Positions 47,531 to 56,343 of a DNA stretch of 64,000 nt are shown in pieces. The DNA lies in NCBI RefSeq assembly GCF_027925525.1, contig NZ_BSDJ01000015.1, positions 94,771-158,770 of the forward strand, read 5' to 3'. Made by a program: the position numbers and the translations under genes. Origin of the DNA: Paenibacillus tyrphae. GTDB taxonomy: Bacteria > Bacillota > Bacilli > Paenibacillales > NBRC-103111. The stretch's first letter is position 1, and each line of letters begins with the position of its first letter. Under the pieces are notes generated by a model. The model ran no database searches, was not told the DNA's origin, and saw only the letters and a list, made by a program, of their open reading frames with translations.

Positions 47531-48013
47531 CTAGAACGGCAAATCATCATCGGAAATGTCGATCGGTCTGCCGTCATCCTGGAAAGGATCCTGTTGTTCG
47601 CGTCCTCCGCCGTAGCTTCCGCGGTTCCCGCCGCCACTGTTGCCACCGCCGCCGCCGCTCATGCCCATACCGCTATCGTCGCGGTTTGCGCTGTTCGCGG
47701 ATTCCAAGAAACGCACATTGTCCGCAATGATCTCCGTCACATAGACGCGACGGCCTTCATTGTTGTCGTAGTTGCGTACTTGAATACGGCCTTCGACTGC
47801 AGCCAAACGCCCTTTGCGAAGGTAGTTTGCGCAAGTCTCCGCAAGCTGGCGCCAAGTTACGACCGGAATGAAATCCGCTTCCCGCTGCCCTTGGTTGCTT
47901 GTGAAGGGGCGGTCTACCGCAAGCGTAAACTGGGTTACAGCTACACCTGCCGGCGTATAACGTAATTCGGGATCACGTGTCAGCCTTCCGATCAGAATTA
48001 CACGATTCAACAT
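47531..48013 (-). CDS. ssb: Single-stranded DNA-binding protein
   Basis: The ATG at 48013 (GGAGG nine bases upstream) gives 160 residues. N-terminal OB fold ([20 protein letters not shown]), Gly-rich linker and the acidic tip DDDLPF that recruits repair and replication proteins. Between rpsF and rpsR, as in Bacilli. Confidence 0.97.
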   Translation of the reverse strand: MLNRVILIGRLTRDPELRYTPAGVAVTQFTLAVDRPFTSNQGQREADFIPVVTWRQLAETCANYLRKGRLAAVEGRIQVRNYDNNEGRRVYVTEIIADNVRFLESANSANRDDSGMGMSGGGGGNSGGGNRGSYGGGREQQDPFQDDGRPIDISDDDLPF

Positions 48014-48095
48014 CCGCATTCCCTCCCGGATCGTTGCAACGGCCGCGTCGTCAGACGATGCTCGTTGTCAACAAACTCAATTACGGCACGAAGCC

Positions 48096-48380
48096 TTAAG
48101 CTACGTCTCTAACGATCAGGTAACGAATGATTTCGTCGGAAATCTTCATTACGCGGTCAAGCTCGCTAATGACTTCATTGGTTGCGTTGAAATGAACCAA
48201 CACATAATGACCGTCACGCAGCTTGTTGATCTCATACGCAAGACGGCGCTTACCCATCAGGTCGTGTTTCGTAATTTCGCCACCGTTGTTGATGATGTTT
48301 TGGAACTTCTCCACCGTAGCCTGAACAGCTTCCTGTTCCAGGTCAGGACGGATGATGTACATCACTTCGTATTTGCGCAT
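48096..48380 (-). CDS. rpsF: 30S ribosomal protein S6
   Basis: From ATG 48380 (AAGGAGG upstream) 94 residues, the normal length (MRKYEVMYIIRPDLEQEAVQ). It starts the rpsF-ssb-rpsR operon. Confidence 0.97.
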   Translation of the reverse strand: MRKYEVMYIIRPDLEQEAVQATVEKFQNIINNGGEITKHDLMGKRRLAYEINKLRDGHYVLVHFNATNEVISELDRVMKISDEIIRYLIVRDVA

Positions 48381-48384
48381 GTTG

Positions 48385-48440
48385 CCACCTCCTTTTGGAC
48401 TAACGGCCCCTGAGTCGGCTTGTACCGTCAGGAGCAAGGA
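48385..48440 (-). promoter_or_regulatory. Possible S6:S18-type leader hairpin
   Basis: On the minus strand, just before the rpsF ribosome binding site, CCTGA and TCAGG pair around CGG/CCG. Firmicute rpsF operons often carry a leader that binds the S6:S18 complex; this structure could be one. I have not confirmed the conserved bases. Confidence 0.3.
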
Positions 48441-48621
48441 GCGAGAATCGATAATATCCAAACTCGCACCATAATACTATAGCAAAATCGAGCACTCAAC
48501 GCAAGCAAAATCCGCAAGCTGCGTCCCTTTTTATACGGTGTTCTGGCAATTATTAGCCCGCATGCTTCCGAAGCTTTATGGAAAATCTAACATCAGATTT
48601 AAGTACAGGAGGTGGCTTGTT

Positions 48622-48807
48622 GTGGGGGAATGGAGTCAGTTCCGTCCGGGAGACAAAGCGCCGAACGACGGCGAATATATGGAAGTCGGCGAGAATGCCT
48701 TTCATATGGGCATTAATAATCCGAAGATCGTCAATTTAAAAAAGGGAGATCCCTTCCCGGAAACAACGAACCATAACCGCAAGTGGAAAAAGCTGTTTCG
48801 CGGCTAA
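48622..48807 (+). CDS. YjzC-like small protein
   Basis: A GTG start at 48622, nine bases after AGGAGG, gives 61 residues (MGEWSQFRPGDKAPNDGEYM). The motif FRPGDKAPNDG and the tail FPETTNHNRKWKKL match the YjzC family. Function unknown. Confidence 0.75.
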   Translation: MGEWSQFRPGDKAPNDGEYMEVGENAFHMGINNPKIVNLKKGDPFPETTNHNRKWKKLFRG

Positions 48808-48885
48808 ACCAGCTCGCTCCCTTCCGGATGGATGATCGGCGGGGAGCCTGCTTCTTCTGCAACTTGGACAAAGGAGGCGCAACCG

Positions 48886-49140
48886 ATGCGCTATAAATAT
48901 ACGAAAATCTTAACCATTGTGGGCATTGTGCTGTGCTTTATCCATTATATCGGACACGAATACGATCCGGTTTATCTTCTCTTCTATTCGCTCAGCGTGC
49001 CCGCCTGGTTTTACCCGATCTTCACCTACACCAATATCAATCCTTGGCCGCTTTATCTGTTCACCGTTCTTTCGTGGACGATTATCGGTTATGCCGTTGA
49101 CCGTTTCTCCGTCTACCGACGGACGAAGGATGGGAAATGA
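48886..49140 (+). CDS. Small membrane protein
   Basis: The ATG at 48886 (GGAGG eight bases upstream) gives 84 residues with three hydrophobic segments (TKILTIVGIVLCFIHYIGHE; VYLLFYSLSVPAWFYPIF; LYLFTVLSWTIIGYAV). Not recognised. Probably co-transcribed with the YjzC-like gene. Confidence 0.7.
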   Translation: MRYKYTKILTIVGIVLCFIHYIGHEYDPVYLLFYSLSVPAWFYPIFTYTNINPWPLYLFTVLSWTIIGYAVDRFSVYRRTKDGK

Positions 49141-49198
49141 GTCCTCTAAAGCTGGTACCAGAAGATTTAAGTATCCTAATAATATATGACGTAAAGAT

Positions 49199-49226
49199 AA
49201 AGGAACCTTGACTTGGTTCCTTTTTC
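49199..49226 (+). terminator. Intrinsic terminator
   Basis: AAGGAACC and GGTTCCTT with a seven-base loop and TTTTT, after the small membrane-protein gene. Confidence 0.85.
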
Positions 49227-49288
49227 GTCCTCTTGTTGTCGCTTGGTCTTCTGCCGGGTCCCCTCCCCTATTCATCGCATTTTCAACT

Positions 49289-49603
49289 TTAGTTTTCGTT
49301 TATTAATTTGAGATCATCCATTTGGTGAATGACATGAAAATTTAAAAGCTGGTATGCACTCATACCGATCAATTTATCATGTAAATCATAAATGGTCACC
49401 TCGCCGCGGATCGTATCCCCTAATTGCATCGATACCTGACTTTCAACATAAACTCGTTCGTTTTGCGTCCGGACGGCTATCGTGTAGTGAATAGTTCCTT
49501 CATAAATATAAAACGCGTGCGATCCATCTGGAGTCAAATAAGCATCAACTAACTCGAATTCGTTTTCCCCTTGCTCAATCACCATTTTAATTCGTTTGAG
49601 CAT
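49289..49603 (-). CDS. Small hypothetical protein, divergent from an XRE regulator
   Basis: The ATG at 49603 follows GGGGGAAG and gives 104 residues (MLKRIKMVIEQGENEFELVD). Beta-rich, no signal peptide or membrane segment. Not recognised. Its upstream region carries three operator-like palindromes, so it is probably regulated by the divergent XRE protein. Confidence 0.65.
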   Translation of the reverse strand: MLKRIKMVIEQGENEFELVDAYLTPDGSHAFYIYEGTIHYTIAVRTQNERVYVESQVSMQLGDTIRGEVTIYDLHDKLIGMSAYQLLNFHVIHQMDDLKLINEN

Positions 49604-49636
49604 AATCTTTCTTCCCCCTTGTTCATTAGCGTATAA

Positions 49637-49686
49637 TACTTCTACAGTAGTACTTCTGAGGTATATAATATTACTTCTGAAGTAAT
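49637..49686. promoter_or_regulatory. Three operator copies TACTTCTGAAGTA
   Basis: ATTACTTCTGAAGTAAT (49670-49686) is a perfect 17-base palindrome. TACTTCTGAGGTA (49651-49663) has one mismatch and TACTTCTACAGTA (49637-49649) two. Centres are 14 and 21 bases apart, near whole helical turns. They lie between the divergent small gene and the XRE-like gene. Confidence 0.65.
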
Positions 49687-49773
49687 GCGTCAATAGTAAT
49701 ATTTAAAAAGTTTTCCCCGCCTCGTTTAGTTACGTTATAATACAAGAAGGATGCAAACTAAGGAGCGTAACAA

Positions 49774-50040
49774 ATGACGGAGAAAGTACGATTTAACCTT
49801 GGTAGAACTATTGAAGAGTTAGGAATTACGAGGAATAAATTGGCTGTCGAGTCAAAAACGCGGCCGGCCACAGTATTAGATTTAGTGAGCGGAGAAACAA
49901 AACGAATCGAGATTCATACATTGGTTAATTTACTTGATACATTAAATACAATTGCGCGCGAACAAGGCATTACTCGTAAAATAACGATATCCGACATAAT
50001 TGAATACATACCGGATAATAAGGAAGTAGAGACTCCGTAA
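49774..50040 (+). CDS. XRE-family helix-turn-helix protein
   Basis: 88 residues. HTH pattern NLGRTIEELGITRNKLAVES plus RPATVLDLVSGETKRIEIHT, then a helical tail (LVNLLDTLNTIAREQGITRK). This is the small YozG-like regulator type. A TATAAT at 49736-49741 and AAGGAG upstream suit it. It is the likely binder of the triple operator. The stop TAA is followed in the same frame by a second XRE C-terminal fragment. Confidence 0.8.
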   Translation: MTEKVRFNLGRTIEELGITRNKLAVESKTRPATVLDLVSGETKRIEIHTLVNLLDTLNTIAREQGITRKITISDIIEYIPDNKEVETP

Positions 50041-50154
50041 CACGTTAAAGCAATAAGCGTTGAGGTACTTAATTTGATGTGTAAAGCATTGGATTGCACA
50101 CCCGGAGACCTGCTTGAATATGCATCTGACGACGATAACGCAAAATCCCCGTAG
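50041..50154 (+). pseudogene. Remnant of an XRE/YozG-like regulator C-terminus
   Basis: Directly after the TAA of the preceding gene, same frame, HVKAISVEVLNLMCKALDCT and PGDLLEY then ASDDDNAKSP and a stop. LxxLCxALxCxPGDLLEY is the standard C-terminal half of YozG-like regulators. No start is available, so it is a remnant of a truncated duplicate or of a replaced tail. Confidence 0.65.
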
Positions 50155-50189
50155 CAGTGACATAAAGTCCTGAATACGGGGATTTTCTT
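50142..50189. terminator. Intrinsic terminator
   Basis: AAAATCCCCGTA and TACGGGGATTTT form 12 pairs with TTCTT following. It overlaps the end of the XRE remnant. Confidence 0.8.
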
Positions 50190-50298
50190 ATGTAGCCGGA
50201 AAAGTGGTTAAAGCGTCTTGCCGATTGGGATGCTGTCCTATCCCACTTTCCACACAAACAAAAAAAACGACCCTGCGGTCGTCTCGTTTTTATAGTTA

Positions 50299-50389
50299 TG
50301 GCGGAAAGAGTGGGATTCGAACCCACGCACGGCTTGCGCCGCCTAGCTGATTTCGAGTCAGCCCCCTTGGGCCTCTTGGGTACCTTTCC
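50299..50389 (-). tRNA. tRNA-Ser (CGA)
   Basis: A 91-base class II tRNA with encoded CCA. The acceptor GGAAAGG pairs with TCTTTCC, discriminator G as usual for serine. Anticodon CGA in GACTCGAAATC. The long variable arm is present. Confidence 0.93.
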
Positions 50390-50463
50390 GCATTAAAGGG
50401 ACAAGAAATATAATAGCATACACACCCGCATGTATGCAAGTGCTTTTTAATATTTACCAGCGA

Positions 50464-50700
50464 TCAAGCTTCTCCCTCATCCGTTGCTGCAGAATCTTCA
50501 GCCGGCGCGGTGGAACGAAGCACTTTTTTCAGCTTGCTCTCGAACTTGGAACGGGGAACGAGCACGCTGTGCTTGCACCCGACACACTTGATGCGAATAT
50601 CCATTCCCATCCGGATAATCTCCATCTCATTCGTACCGCACGGATGCGGCTTCTTCATCTGTACGACGTCGCCTAACTGATACTGCTTCTTCTCCATCAC
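50464..50700 (-). CDS. yyzM: DUF951 protein YyzM
   Basis: About 78 residues. The DUF951 core YQLGDVVQMKKPHPCGTNEM and IKCVGCKHSVLVPRSKFESK has conserved cysteines. An acidic Ala/Glu-rich tail follows. It overlaps the mscS stop by four bases; the GTG at 50700 or the ATG at 50697 may start it. Function unknown. Confidence 0.9.
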   Translation of the reverse strand: MMEKKQYQLGDVVQMKKPHPCGTNEMEIIRMGMDIRIKCVGCKHSVLVPRSKFESKLKKVLRSTAPAEDSAATDEGEA

Positions 50701-51596
50701 GATTCCGCCTTTTCCGTTCTATGATAAGTGATCATCCGTGGATAAGGAATTTGAATCCCGTTGGCCTCGAACGCTTTTTTGATCTCCGCATTCAGCTTCC
50801 TTGCTACCCCGGACTGCTGGTTAGGCTTGCACTCCGCCGTAATCCGTAGCGTAATTTCCGATGCTCCCATCATTTGAATCCCGAGCACTTCCGGCTCTTT
50901 TACCATTTCCACACTTGTATCATAAAATGTTTTGACGGTATCCTCAAGAATTTTCATCGCAAAATCGATATCCGTTTCATACGATACCGAGACATCAATG
51001 ATGGCAAGCGAGTTATTGACAGAAAAGTTAGTAACTTGCACAATCGTCCCGTTCGGAATGATGTGAACTTCCCCTGTCCAGCTCTTCACCCGGGTTACCC
51101 GCAGGCCGATCTCTTCAACGGTTCCTTTGTAATTGCCCACCTGAATAACGTCGCCTACCGCAAACTGATCTTCAAAAATAATGAAAAATCCGGTGATGAC
51201 GTCCTTCACCAAGCTTTGCGCACCGAAGCCGATCGCCAACCCAACGACCCCAGCCCCAGCTAAGACCGGTCCAAGATTTACTTGAAATTGACTCAAAATC
51301 ATCAAGATCATAATAAAGTTAACAACGTAAGTAATAATATTTCCCACGAGCTTGCCTACTGTTTTCGAACGTCTCGCATCGAACTTGATCGGCCCTTTAT
51401 CCCGTGCCATCATCATATGCTGCAGCGCTTTTTCCGCAACCTTAATGATCACCCTCGCCGCGATAAAAATCAGTATGATTTTAATGACGGTGAACAGCAA
51501 TCCTGTCCACAATTCAGGGTTGGAAACATAGTTAATCAGTTTTTCTTGAAATTGTCCCCATGTGGATAAACCACTTTCCTTCAGCATTTCATCCAT
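50697..51596 (-). CDS. MscS-family mechanosensitive channel
   Basis: 299 residues. Three transmembrane helices, the last (VLAGAGVVGLAIGFGAQSLV) being the Gly/Ala-rich pore helix, then the beta domain (DQFAVGDVIQVGNYKGTVEE) and the cytoplasmic cage. It releases ions on hypo-osmotic shock. In Bacilli this gene commonly lies between yyzM and yyaC. Confidence 0.93.
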   Translation of the reverse strand: MDEMLKESGLSTWGQFQEKLINYVSNPELWTGLLFTVIKIILIFIAARVIIKVAEKALQHMMMARDKGPIKFDARRSKTVGKLVGNIITYVVNFIMILMILSQFQVNLGPVLAGAGVVGLAIGFGAQSLVKDVITGFFIIFEDQFAVGDVIQVGNYKGTVEEIGLRVTRVKSWTGEVHIIPNGTIVQVTNFSVNNSLAIIDVSVSYETDIDFAMKILEDTVKTFYDTSVEMVKEPEVLGIQMMGASEITLRITAECKPNQQSGVARKLNAEIKKAFEANGIQIPYPRMITYHRTEKAES

Positions 51597-51610
51597 TAAG
51601 ATCTCCCACC

Positions 51611-51862
51611 TTACAACTCTATGTTAACATAATGCCCGTCCTCTTTACTATAGAGCCCGTGGATATCTACCCGTTCTTCTTTAATAATGCGCTTAACCTC
51701 CGGAAGATCCTCCTCCTGAAATTCCAGCGATAACGCGCATCCAGCCGTAATTTCTTTGGGGGTAGGACACATATCGTTTTCGATATCCGCATAATCGAGG
51801 AGCATTTCCGCCCTCAGAGCTTGCTGTGTTGAATCGAAAGCCATGAGCAGCACCCTTCCCAC
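51611..51862 (-). CDS. DUF3343 small protein
   Basis: 83 residues. The DUF3343 pattern: an N-terminal AFDSTQQALRAEMLLDYADI and CPTPKEITAGCALSLEF, with two Cys around the loop. Start is uncertain (GTG 51862, GTG 51853 or ATG 51844). Often linked to selenium or sulfur-handling cysteine-desulfurase genes, and one lies 1.2 kb away here. Confidence 0.8.
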   Translation of the reverse strand: MGRVLLMAFDSTQQALRAEMLLDYADIENDMCPTPKEITAGCALSLEFQEEDLPEVKRIIKEERVDIHGLYSKEDGHYVNIEL

Positions 51863-51887
51863 CCCCTTTCTATTTTTTTCTGCTCCG

Positions 51888-51918
51888 CGTATATTTCGTT
51901 CCTAGCAACCGTATACTA
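51888..51918 (+). promoter_or_regulatory. Possible sigma-G promoter of yyaC
   Basis: CGTATA (51888-51893) and, 17 bases on, GTATACTA (51911-51918) resemble the forespore SigG elements. yyaC of B. subtilis is SigG-dependent. Confidence 0.35.
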
Positions 51919-51981
51919 GTAACAGCCCATTTTCTGGCGTTTCCGATTGTCACTCTACCCTTTTCCGCAGGAGGCGTTCCT

Positions 51982-52596
51982 ATGAAACTACCCTTTCAGA
52001 GAGATGCTCATAAGCCTAAAGCCAGCGAAACTTTAAAAATTATGCACTCCGAAGCGAACAGCATCGACCTGCTTTCAGATAAACTAAGCGCTGTTTTGCG
52101 AGCGATTCCAGCTCAACAGCCCATCGTCATCGTATGTGTAGGCACAGATCGTTCCACAGGCGATGCGCTCGGACCACTGGTCGGAAGTCAGCTTCAAAAG
52201 CAAGGCATAGAGGGCCTCCATCTATACGGTACATTGGAGCATCCGGTTCACGCCATGAATCTGAACGAAACCTTAACAACGATTCAGCAGCAATTCAACG
52301 AGCCTTTCGTCATCGCGATCGATGCCTGCCTCGGCCAGTTGACCAGCGTTGGCTATATCCAAGTAGGCGATGGTCCGGTCAAACCGGGTGCCGGCGTGAA
52401 CAAAGAGCTCCCTCCTGTCGGTCACATGCACGTTACCGGTATTGTGAACGTAGGCGGATTTATGGAGTACTTTGTCCTGCAAAACACTCGGTTGAGCCTG
52501 GTCATGAGCATGGCTGAGGTCATTGCCAAATCGTTTCAAACCGCATTCAGCGGCAAGCAGCAATGGTCTCCTACCTCTTTGGTAAGGATCGATTAA
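51982..52596 (+). CDS. yyaC: Spore protease-like protein YyaC
   Basis: 204 residues with GGAGG upstream. Family-typical IVIVCVGTDRSTGDALGPLV, an acidic residue row near MNETLTTIQQ, and VGHMHVTGIVNVGGFMEYFV. YyaC resembles germination protease GPR and is forespore-expressed in Bacillus. Its 3' end overlaps the convergent DUF4446 gene by 26 bases. Confidence 0.93.
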   Translation: MKLPFQRDAHKPKASETLKIMHSEANSIDLLSDKLSAVLRAIPAQQPIVIVCVGTDRSTGDALGPLVGSQLQKQGIEGLHLYGTLEHPVHAMNLNETLTTIQQQFNEPFVIAIDACLGQLTSVGYIQVGDGPVKPGAGVNKELPPVGHMHVTGIVNVGGFMEYFVLQNTRLSLVMSMAEVIAKSFQTAFSGKQQWSPTSLVRID

Positions 52597-53065
52597 TCGC
52601 TTCCTTTTCTTCGGGGGACAACGCATACTTGGACTGACCCTGCTCGATCGGCTTTGCATATACATACGTTTCATCACGACCATGAATGCCCGAAAGCACG
52701 ACTCCTGTCTGCTGTTCATCCAAGATCGCTACAGAAAAGCTCAAATCGCTTCCCGTTTCCGAAAAAGCATTGTACCGGTGTACGCCGATATGCGATTTCA
52801 TCGTGGACATGTCCCGGCGTATCGCTTGAATTTGCTGTTCGTTTCGGCTATCGTTTTCCAGCAAAACGTTTCCTTTCTCCTGCAGCTCCATTAGGATCTG
52901 TTCCACATTTAAGCTCCCGGTCCCGTTCAACATGCTTTTATAATTTCGGCGGAGCTTATTTAATTTTGACCACAATACAATAACAAGAATTAAAAACAAC
53001 AAAGAGATGGCCGCTGTGATGAACAACAGCACCTCTACAGGCATTTCCAGTACAACATCCCCCAC
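52571..53065 (-). CDS. DUF4446 family membrane protein
   Basis: A GTG start (AGGAGG eight bases upstream) gives 164 residues. One N-terminal helix (VLLFITAAISLLFLILVIVL), a coiled-coil (EQILMELQEKGNVLLENDSR, QIQAIRRDMSTMKSHIG) and the DUF4446 core VHRYNAFSETGSDLSFSVAI. Cytoplasmic after the helix; function unknown. A known neighbour of spo0J in Bacilli. Confidence 0.9.
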   Translation of the reverse strand: MGDVVLEMPVEVLLFITAAISLLFLILVIVLWSKLNKLRRNYKSMLNGTGSLNVEQILMELQEKGNVLLENDSRNEQQIQAIRRDMSTMKSHIGVHRYNAFSETGSDLSFSVAILDEQQTGVVLSGIHGRDETYVYAKPIEQGQSKYALSPEEKEAINRSLPKR

Positions 53066-53085
53066 GCTAAAAGCCTCCTGCTCAC

Positions 53086-54240
53086 CTATTTAAAATGCTT
53101 GGCAATTTCACGAACCGCATAGAGCAGTTGATCCGTTTCCTGTTCCGTCGTAAAGCAACCGACACTAGCCCTTACAGCTCCGCGTTCCAATGTACCGACC
53201 ATCTCATGAGCAAGCGGCGTACAATGGAAGCCGGCCCGAACGGCAATATGAAACGATTGATCCAGGATGAAAGCGACTTCGGACGAATCGGCGCCGGCGA
53301 TGGTAAAGGCAACAATTCCTGTTTTATTTTGCCCGATTTGCGGCCCTAAAGTGGTTACTCCATCAATTTCCATCAATCCGTTCATGATCCTTTGGGTGAG
53401 CTTCCATTCTTTTGCGTGAATTTGCTCTACCGTTTGCTTGTGTATGTACTTCACGCCCTCCACAAGTCCGGCAACCCCTACCGTATTTTGCGTTCCGGCT
53501 TCATACCGATCCGGCCGAACGTCAGGCTGTTCCGCAGCTTCGGATTGACTGCCGGTACCTCCATGCAGCAGCGGCTCCAGATCGATCTCAGGATCGATAT
53601 ACAGTCCCCCTGTTCCTTGTGGTCCAAGTAATCCCTTATGTCCTGGGAAAGCAAGCATATGAATGCCCAGCTTCTGCACATCGACTTCCATCGTCCCGGC
53701 CGTTTGCGCAGCATCGACCAGCAGCTTAATATGATGTTGTCTGCACAGCTGTCCCAATTCCTCGATCGGCATAATACTGCCTAACAGATTGGAGCTATGC
53801 GTACTTACAATCAAGCTTGTTTGCGGTCTAATCTCACGACGCACATCGTCCAAGCTCAACTGTCCTTGCTCATCAGTTTTCACATACGTTACTTGCACAT
53901 TTTTTGTTCTCTTTAAATATTCCAGCGGTCTTCTTACGGAATTGTGCTCGACGGCCGTACAAAGAATGTGATCTCCTTCTTTAACAAACCCTTTAATTGC
54001 CAGATTTAAGGCAAAAGTTGTATTGTGAGCATACGCGATATCATTAGGATTCTTGATATTGAACAACTTGGCCAACTGCTTCCGTCCTTCAAACAATACG
54101 CGACTCGCCTTGACAGCCAGTTCATGACTGCCTCTCCCTGGATTGGCAGCATACTGTTCCATGCAATCATGCATCGCTTTCAATACTTCGGGTGGCTTCG
54201 GCCAGGAAGATGCCGCATGATCCAAGTAGATGACCGACAT
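53086..54240 (-). CDS. Cysteine desulfurase (NifS/CsdA type)
   Basis: 384 residues. PLP lysine in MLAFPGHKGLLGPQG and the catalytic Cys in RAGFHCTPLAHEMVG. STHSSNLLG and LLVDAAQTAGTM form the cofactor site. It mobilises sulfur from cysteine for Fe-S clusters, tRNA thiolation or selenium use. It is placed like yyaO/csd genes near spo0J. Confidence 0.93.
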   Translation of the reverse strand: MSVIYLDHAASSWPKPPEVLKAMHDCMEQYAANPGRGSHELAVKASRVLFEGRKQLAKLFNIKNPNDIAYAHNTTFALNLAIKGFVKEGDHILCTAVEHNSVRRPLEYLKRTKNVQVTYVKTDEQGQLSLDDVRREIRPQTSLIVSTHSSNLLGSIMPIEELGQLCRQHHIKLLVDAAQTAGTMEVDVQKLGIHMLAFPGHKGLLGPQGTGGLYIDPEIDLEPLLHGGTGSQSEAAEQPDVRPDRYEAGTQNTVGVAGLVEGVKYIHKQTVEQIHAKEWKLTQRIMNGLMEIDGVTTLGPQIGQNKTGIVAFTIAGADSSEVAFILDQSFHIAVRAGFHCTPLAHEMVGTLERGAVRASVGCFTTEQETDQLLYAVREIAKHFK

Positions 54241-54344
54241 TTGTTCTCACCTCTACTGTCAATTCAGATCCGTTACACAAATATAGCATACCTAGTTTAA
54301 CCTGTACTTATCAGGCATGACCCGGGTATGCTATACCATCATCA

Positions 54345-55205
54345 TTAGGAAGTTTTCCCTTGGAGCAGCTCCAACAGACGATCCAAATCATCTTTTGAAT
54401 AATACAATAACTCGATCTTCCCTTTGTTATTGCTGTGTTTGATTTTTACCGTCGTCCGGTACATTTCTCTCAAGCTTTCTTCCAACTGATTAATGTACGG
54501 GTCTTTACGTTTCGGCTTCAGCTTCATCTTTTTCGAATCCGCTTTTTCTTCCAGCTTCTTTACTTCCTCTTCAAGCTCACGAACGCTCCATTGCTCTTTT
54601 ATCGCAGTATCGGCTAACGCTTTAATGACCTTCTTATCCTTCAAGCCTACGATCGCTTTAGCATGCCCCATCGATAATGTTCCACGTGAAACATATTCTT
54701 TAACTTCTTCCGGGAGCTGCAGCAGACGGAGGAAGTTTGCAATGTGCGAACGGCTCTTCCCTACCTTTAAGGACAGCTCTTCCTGCGTCAGTTTAAACTG
54801 ATCGATCAACGCTTGATATGCTATCGCGATTTCCAGCGCATTCAAATCCTCGCGCTGAACGTTCTCGATTAATGCAATTTCCATAACCTGCTGATCGCTG
54901 AATTTTTTCACAACCGCAGGTATCGTCGGTTTTCCGCAAACTTGAGAAGCACGGAATCTTCGCTCACCGGCAATAATTTCATATCCTTTAAGAACACTGC
55001 GAACGATGATCGGCTGAATGACACCATGCTCTTTAATCGAATCAGCCAATTCCTGAATCGTCTCATCGTTGAAATTGCGTCTAGGCTGATATGGGTTTGG
55101 CCGAAGCTGAGCCAATGGAATTTCTACTACTTTATCGTCTTCGTTAATGCTCAATGCAGGCAACAGTGCATCCAGTCCTTTACCTAATCCAATTTTTTTG
55201 CTCAA
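54345..55205 (-). CDS. spo0J: Chromosome partitioning protein ParB (Spo0J)
   Basis: 286 residues. CTP-binding N-terminal domain with the boxes PNPYQPRRNFNDETIQEL and IIAGERRFRASQ, central HTH (LTQEELSLKVGKSRSHIANF) and C-terminal dimer domain. A TTG start overlaps the soj stop by four bases. The gene contains a parS site. Confidence 0.96.
   Translation of the reverse strand: MSKKIGLGKGLDALLPALSINEDDKVVEIPLAQLRPNPYQPRRNFNDETIQELADSIKEHGVIQPIIVRSVLKGYEIIAGERRFRASQVCGKPTIPAVVKKFSDQQVMEIALIENVQREDLNALEIAIAYQALIDQFKLTQEELSLKVGKSRSHIANFLRLLQLPEEVKEYVSRGTLSMGHAKAIVGLKDKKVIKALADTAIKEQWSVRELEEEVKKLEEKADSKKMKLKPKRKDPYINQLEESLREMYRTTVKIKHSNNKGKIELLYYSKDDLDRLLELLQGKTS
54679..54694. other. parS site within spo0J
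   Basis: TGTTCCACGTGAAACA matches the parS consensus (TGTTNCACGTGAAACA) exactly. It lies inside spo0J, as in Bacillus subtilis. Confidence 0.92.
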
Positions 55206-55960
55206 AGTCCGATCACTTCCTTTGCCAACTCCAAGTATACCTCTGCCCCTTTGGATTTCGGATCATACGTAATGATCGGTTGACCATGACTGGGCGCCTC
55301 GCTCAATCTAATATTTCTTGGTATGATTGTCTGATACACCTTCTGTTGGAAGTACTTTTTCACTTCCTCAATGACCTGCATGCCCAAGTTCGTTCTCGCA
55401 TCGAACATGGTCAACAGCACGCCTTCAATTTGCAGCGTCGTATTGAGATGCTTTTGAACCAACCGAACCGTGTTAAGTAATTGGCTCAACCCTTCCAGAG
55501 CATAATATTCACATTGAATAGGAATAATTACCGAGTCGGCAGCCGTTAATGAATTGACAGTCAATATCCCCAAGGATGGCGGACAGTCGATTAGAATATA
55601 ATCGAACATATGTTTGACTAACTGCAGTGATTTTTTCAAACGCTGTTCTCTGGAAATTGTTGGGACAAGCTCAATTTCCGCACCGGCCAGTTGAATGGTA
55701 GCCGGTATGATTTTCAAATTTTCCAAGGCCGTGTCGGCCATAGCTTCTTTCGGATGAACATCGTTAATAAGAACGTCGTAAATACAGTGAACGACATCTG
55801 CTTTGTTAATGCCAAGTCCGCTTGTCGTATTTCCTTGCGGATCGATATCGACAAGAAGCACTTTCTTTCCCAATGATGCCAATGATGCGCCTAAGTTGAC
55901 GGATGTCGTTGTTTTGCCAACCCCACCCTTCTGGTTGGTTATGGCGATGATTTTAGCCAA
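55202..55960 (-). CDS. soj: Chromosome partitioning ATPase ParA (Soj)
   Basis: 252 residues. The deviant Walker A KGGVGKTTTSVNLGASLA and the switch II DIDPQGNTTSGLG are typical of ParA. GAGGTG lies before the TTG start (55960). Works with ParB and DnaA on replication and segregation. Confidence 0.97.
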   Translation of the reverse strand: MAKIIAITNQKGGVGKTTTSVNLGASLASLGKKVLLVDIDPQGNTTSGLGINKADVVHCIYDVLINDVHPKEAMADTALENLKIIPATIQLAGAEIELVPTISREQRLKKSLQLVKHMFDYILIDCPPSLGILTVNSLTAADSVIIPIQCEYYALEGLSQLLNTVRLVQKHLNTTLQIEGVLLTMFDARTNLGMQVIEEVKKYFQQKVYQTIIPRNIRLSEAPSHGQPIITYDPKSKGAEVYLELAKEVIGL

Positions 55961-56050
55961 AATCTGTTCACCTCAAATAATAAAAACTAGAGTAAATACG
56001 ATCTTTTCGAGGGGTCGAATAGAAGACATACAATTAGCGACAGTAGCGAA

Positions 56051-56092
56051 AAAAAAGAATCATTGGAGAGCTTTATTCCCTCCCCAATGATC
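56051..56092 (-). terminator. Terminator or attenuator upstream of soj
   Basis: CTCCCCAATGAT pairs with ATCATTGGAGAG; the minus strand continues TTCTTTTTTTT. It lies about 90 bases before the soj start. Confidence 0.6.
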
Positions 56093-56318
56093 GGTTGGTA
56101 AGAAAAGCTTCGAAACGAAGCTTTTTCGAGGAAAATACGTTTGTGCCTCAGCTAAAGCTTTTCTAGTAAAAATTGAATGTTCTATTAAAACTCAAACATT
56201 CCCATCATAAACAGAAAAACTCAAATCGAAGTCATGTCAAGGATGCATTATACTGTGTACCTGAATCACTATCAGAAATTCATAGATACTTTTGCGAGAA
56301 TATGTATTCTGACAGCTA

Positions 56319-56343
56319 AACAAAAGCCTCATTCGAGGCTTCA
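56319..56343 (-). terminator. Intrinsic terminator after noc
   Basis: AAGCCTC and GAGGCTT around ATTC, with TTTTG on the minus strand, 20 bases after the noc stop. Confidence 0.7.
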
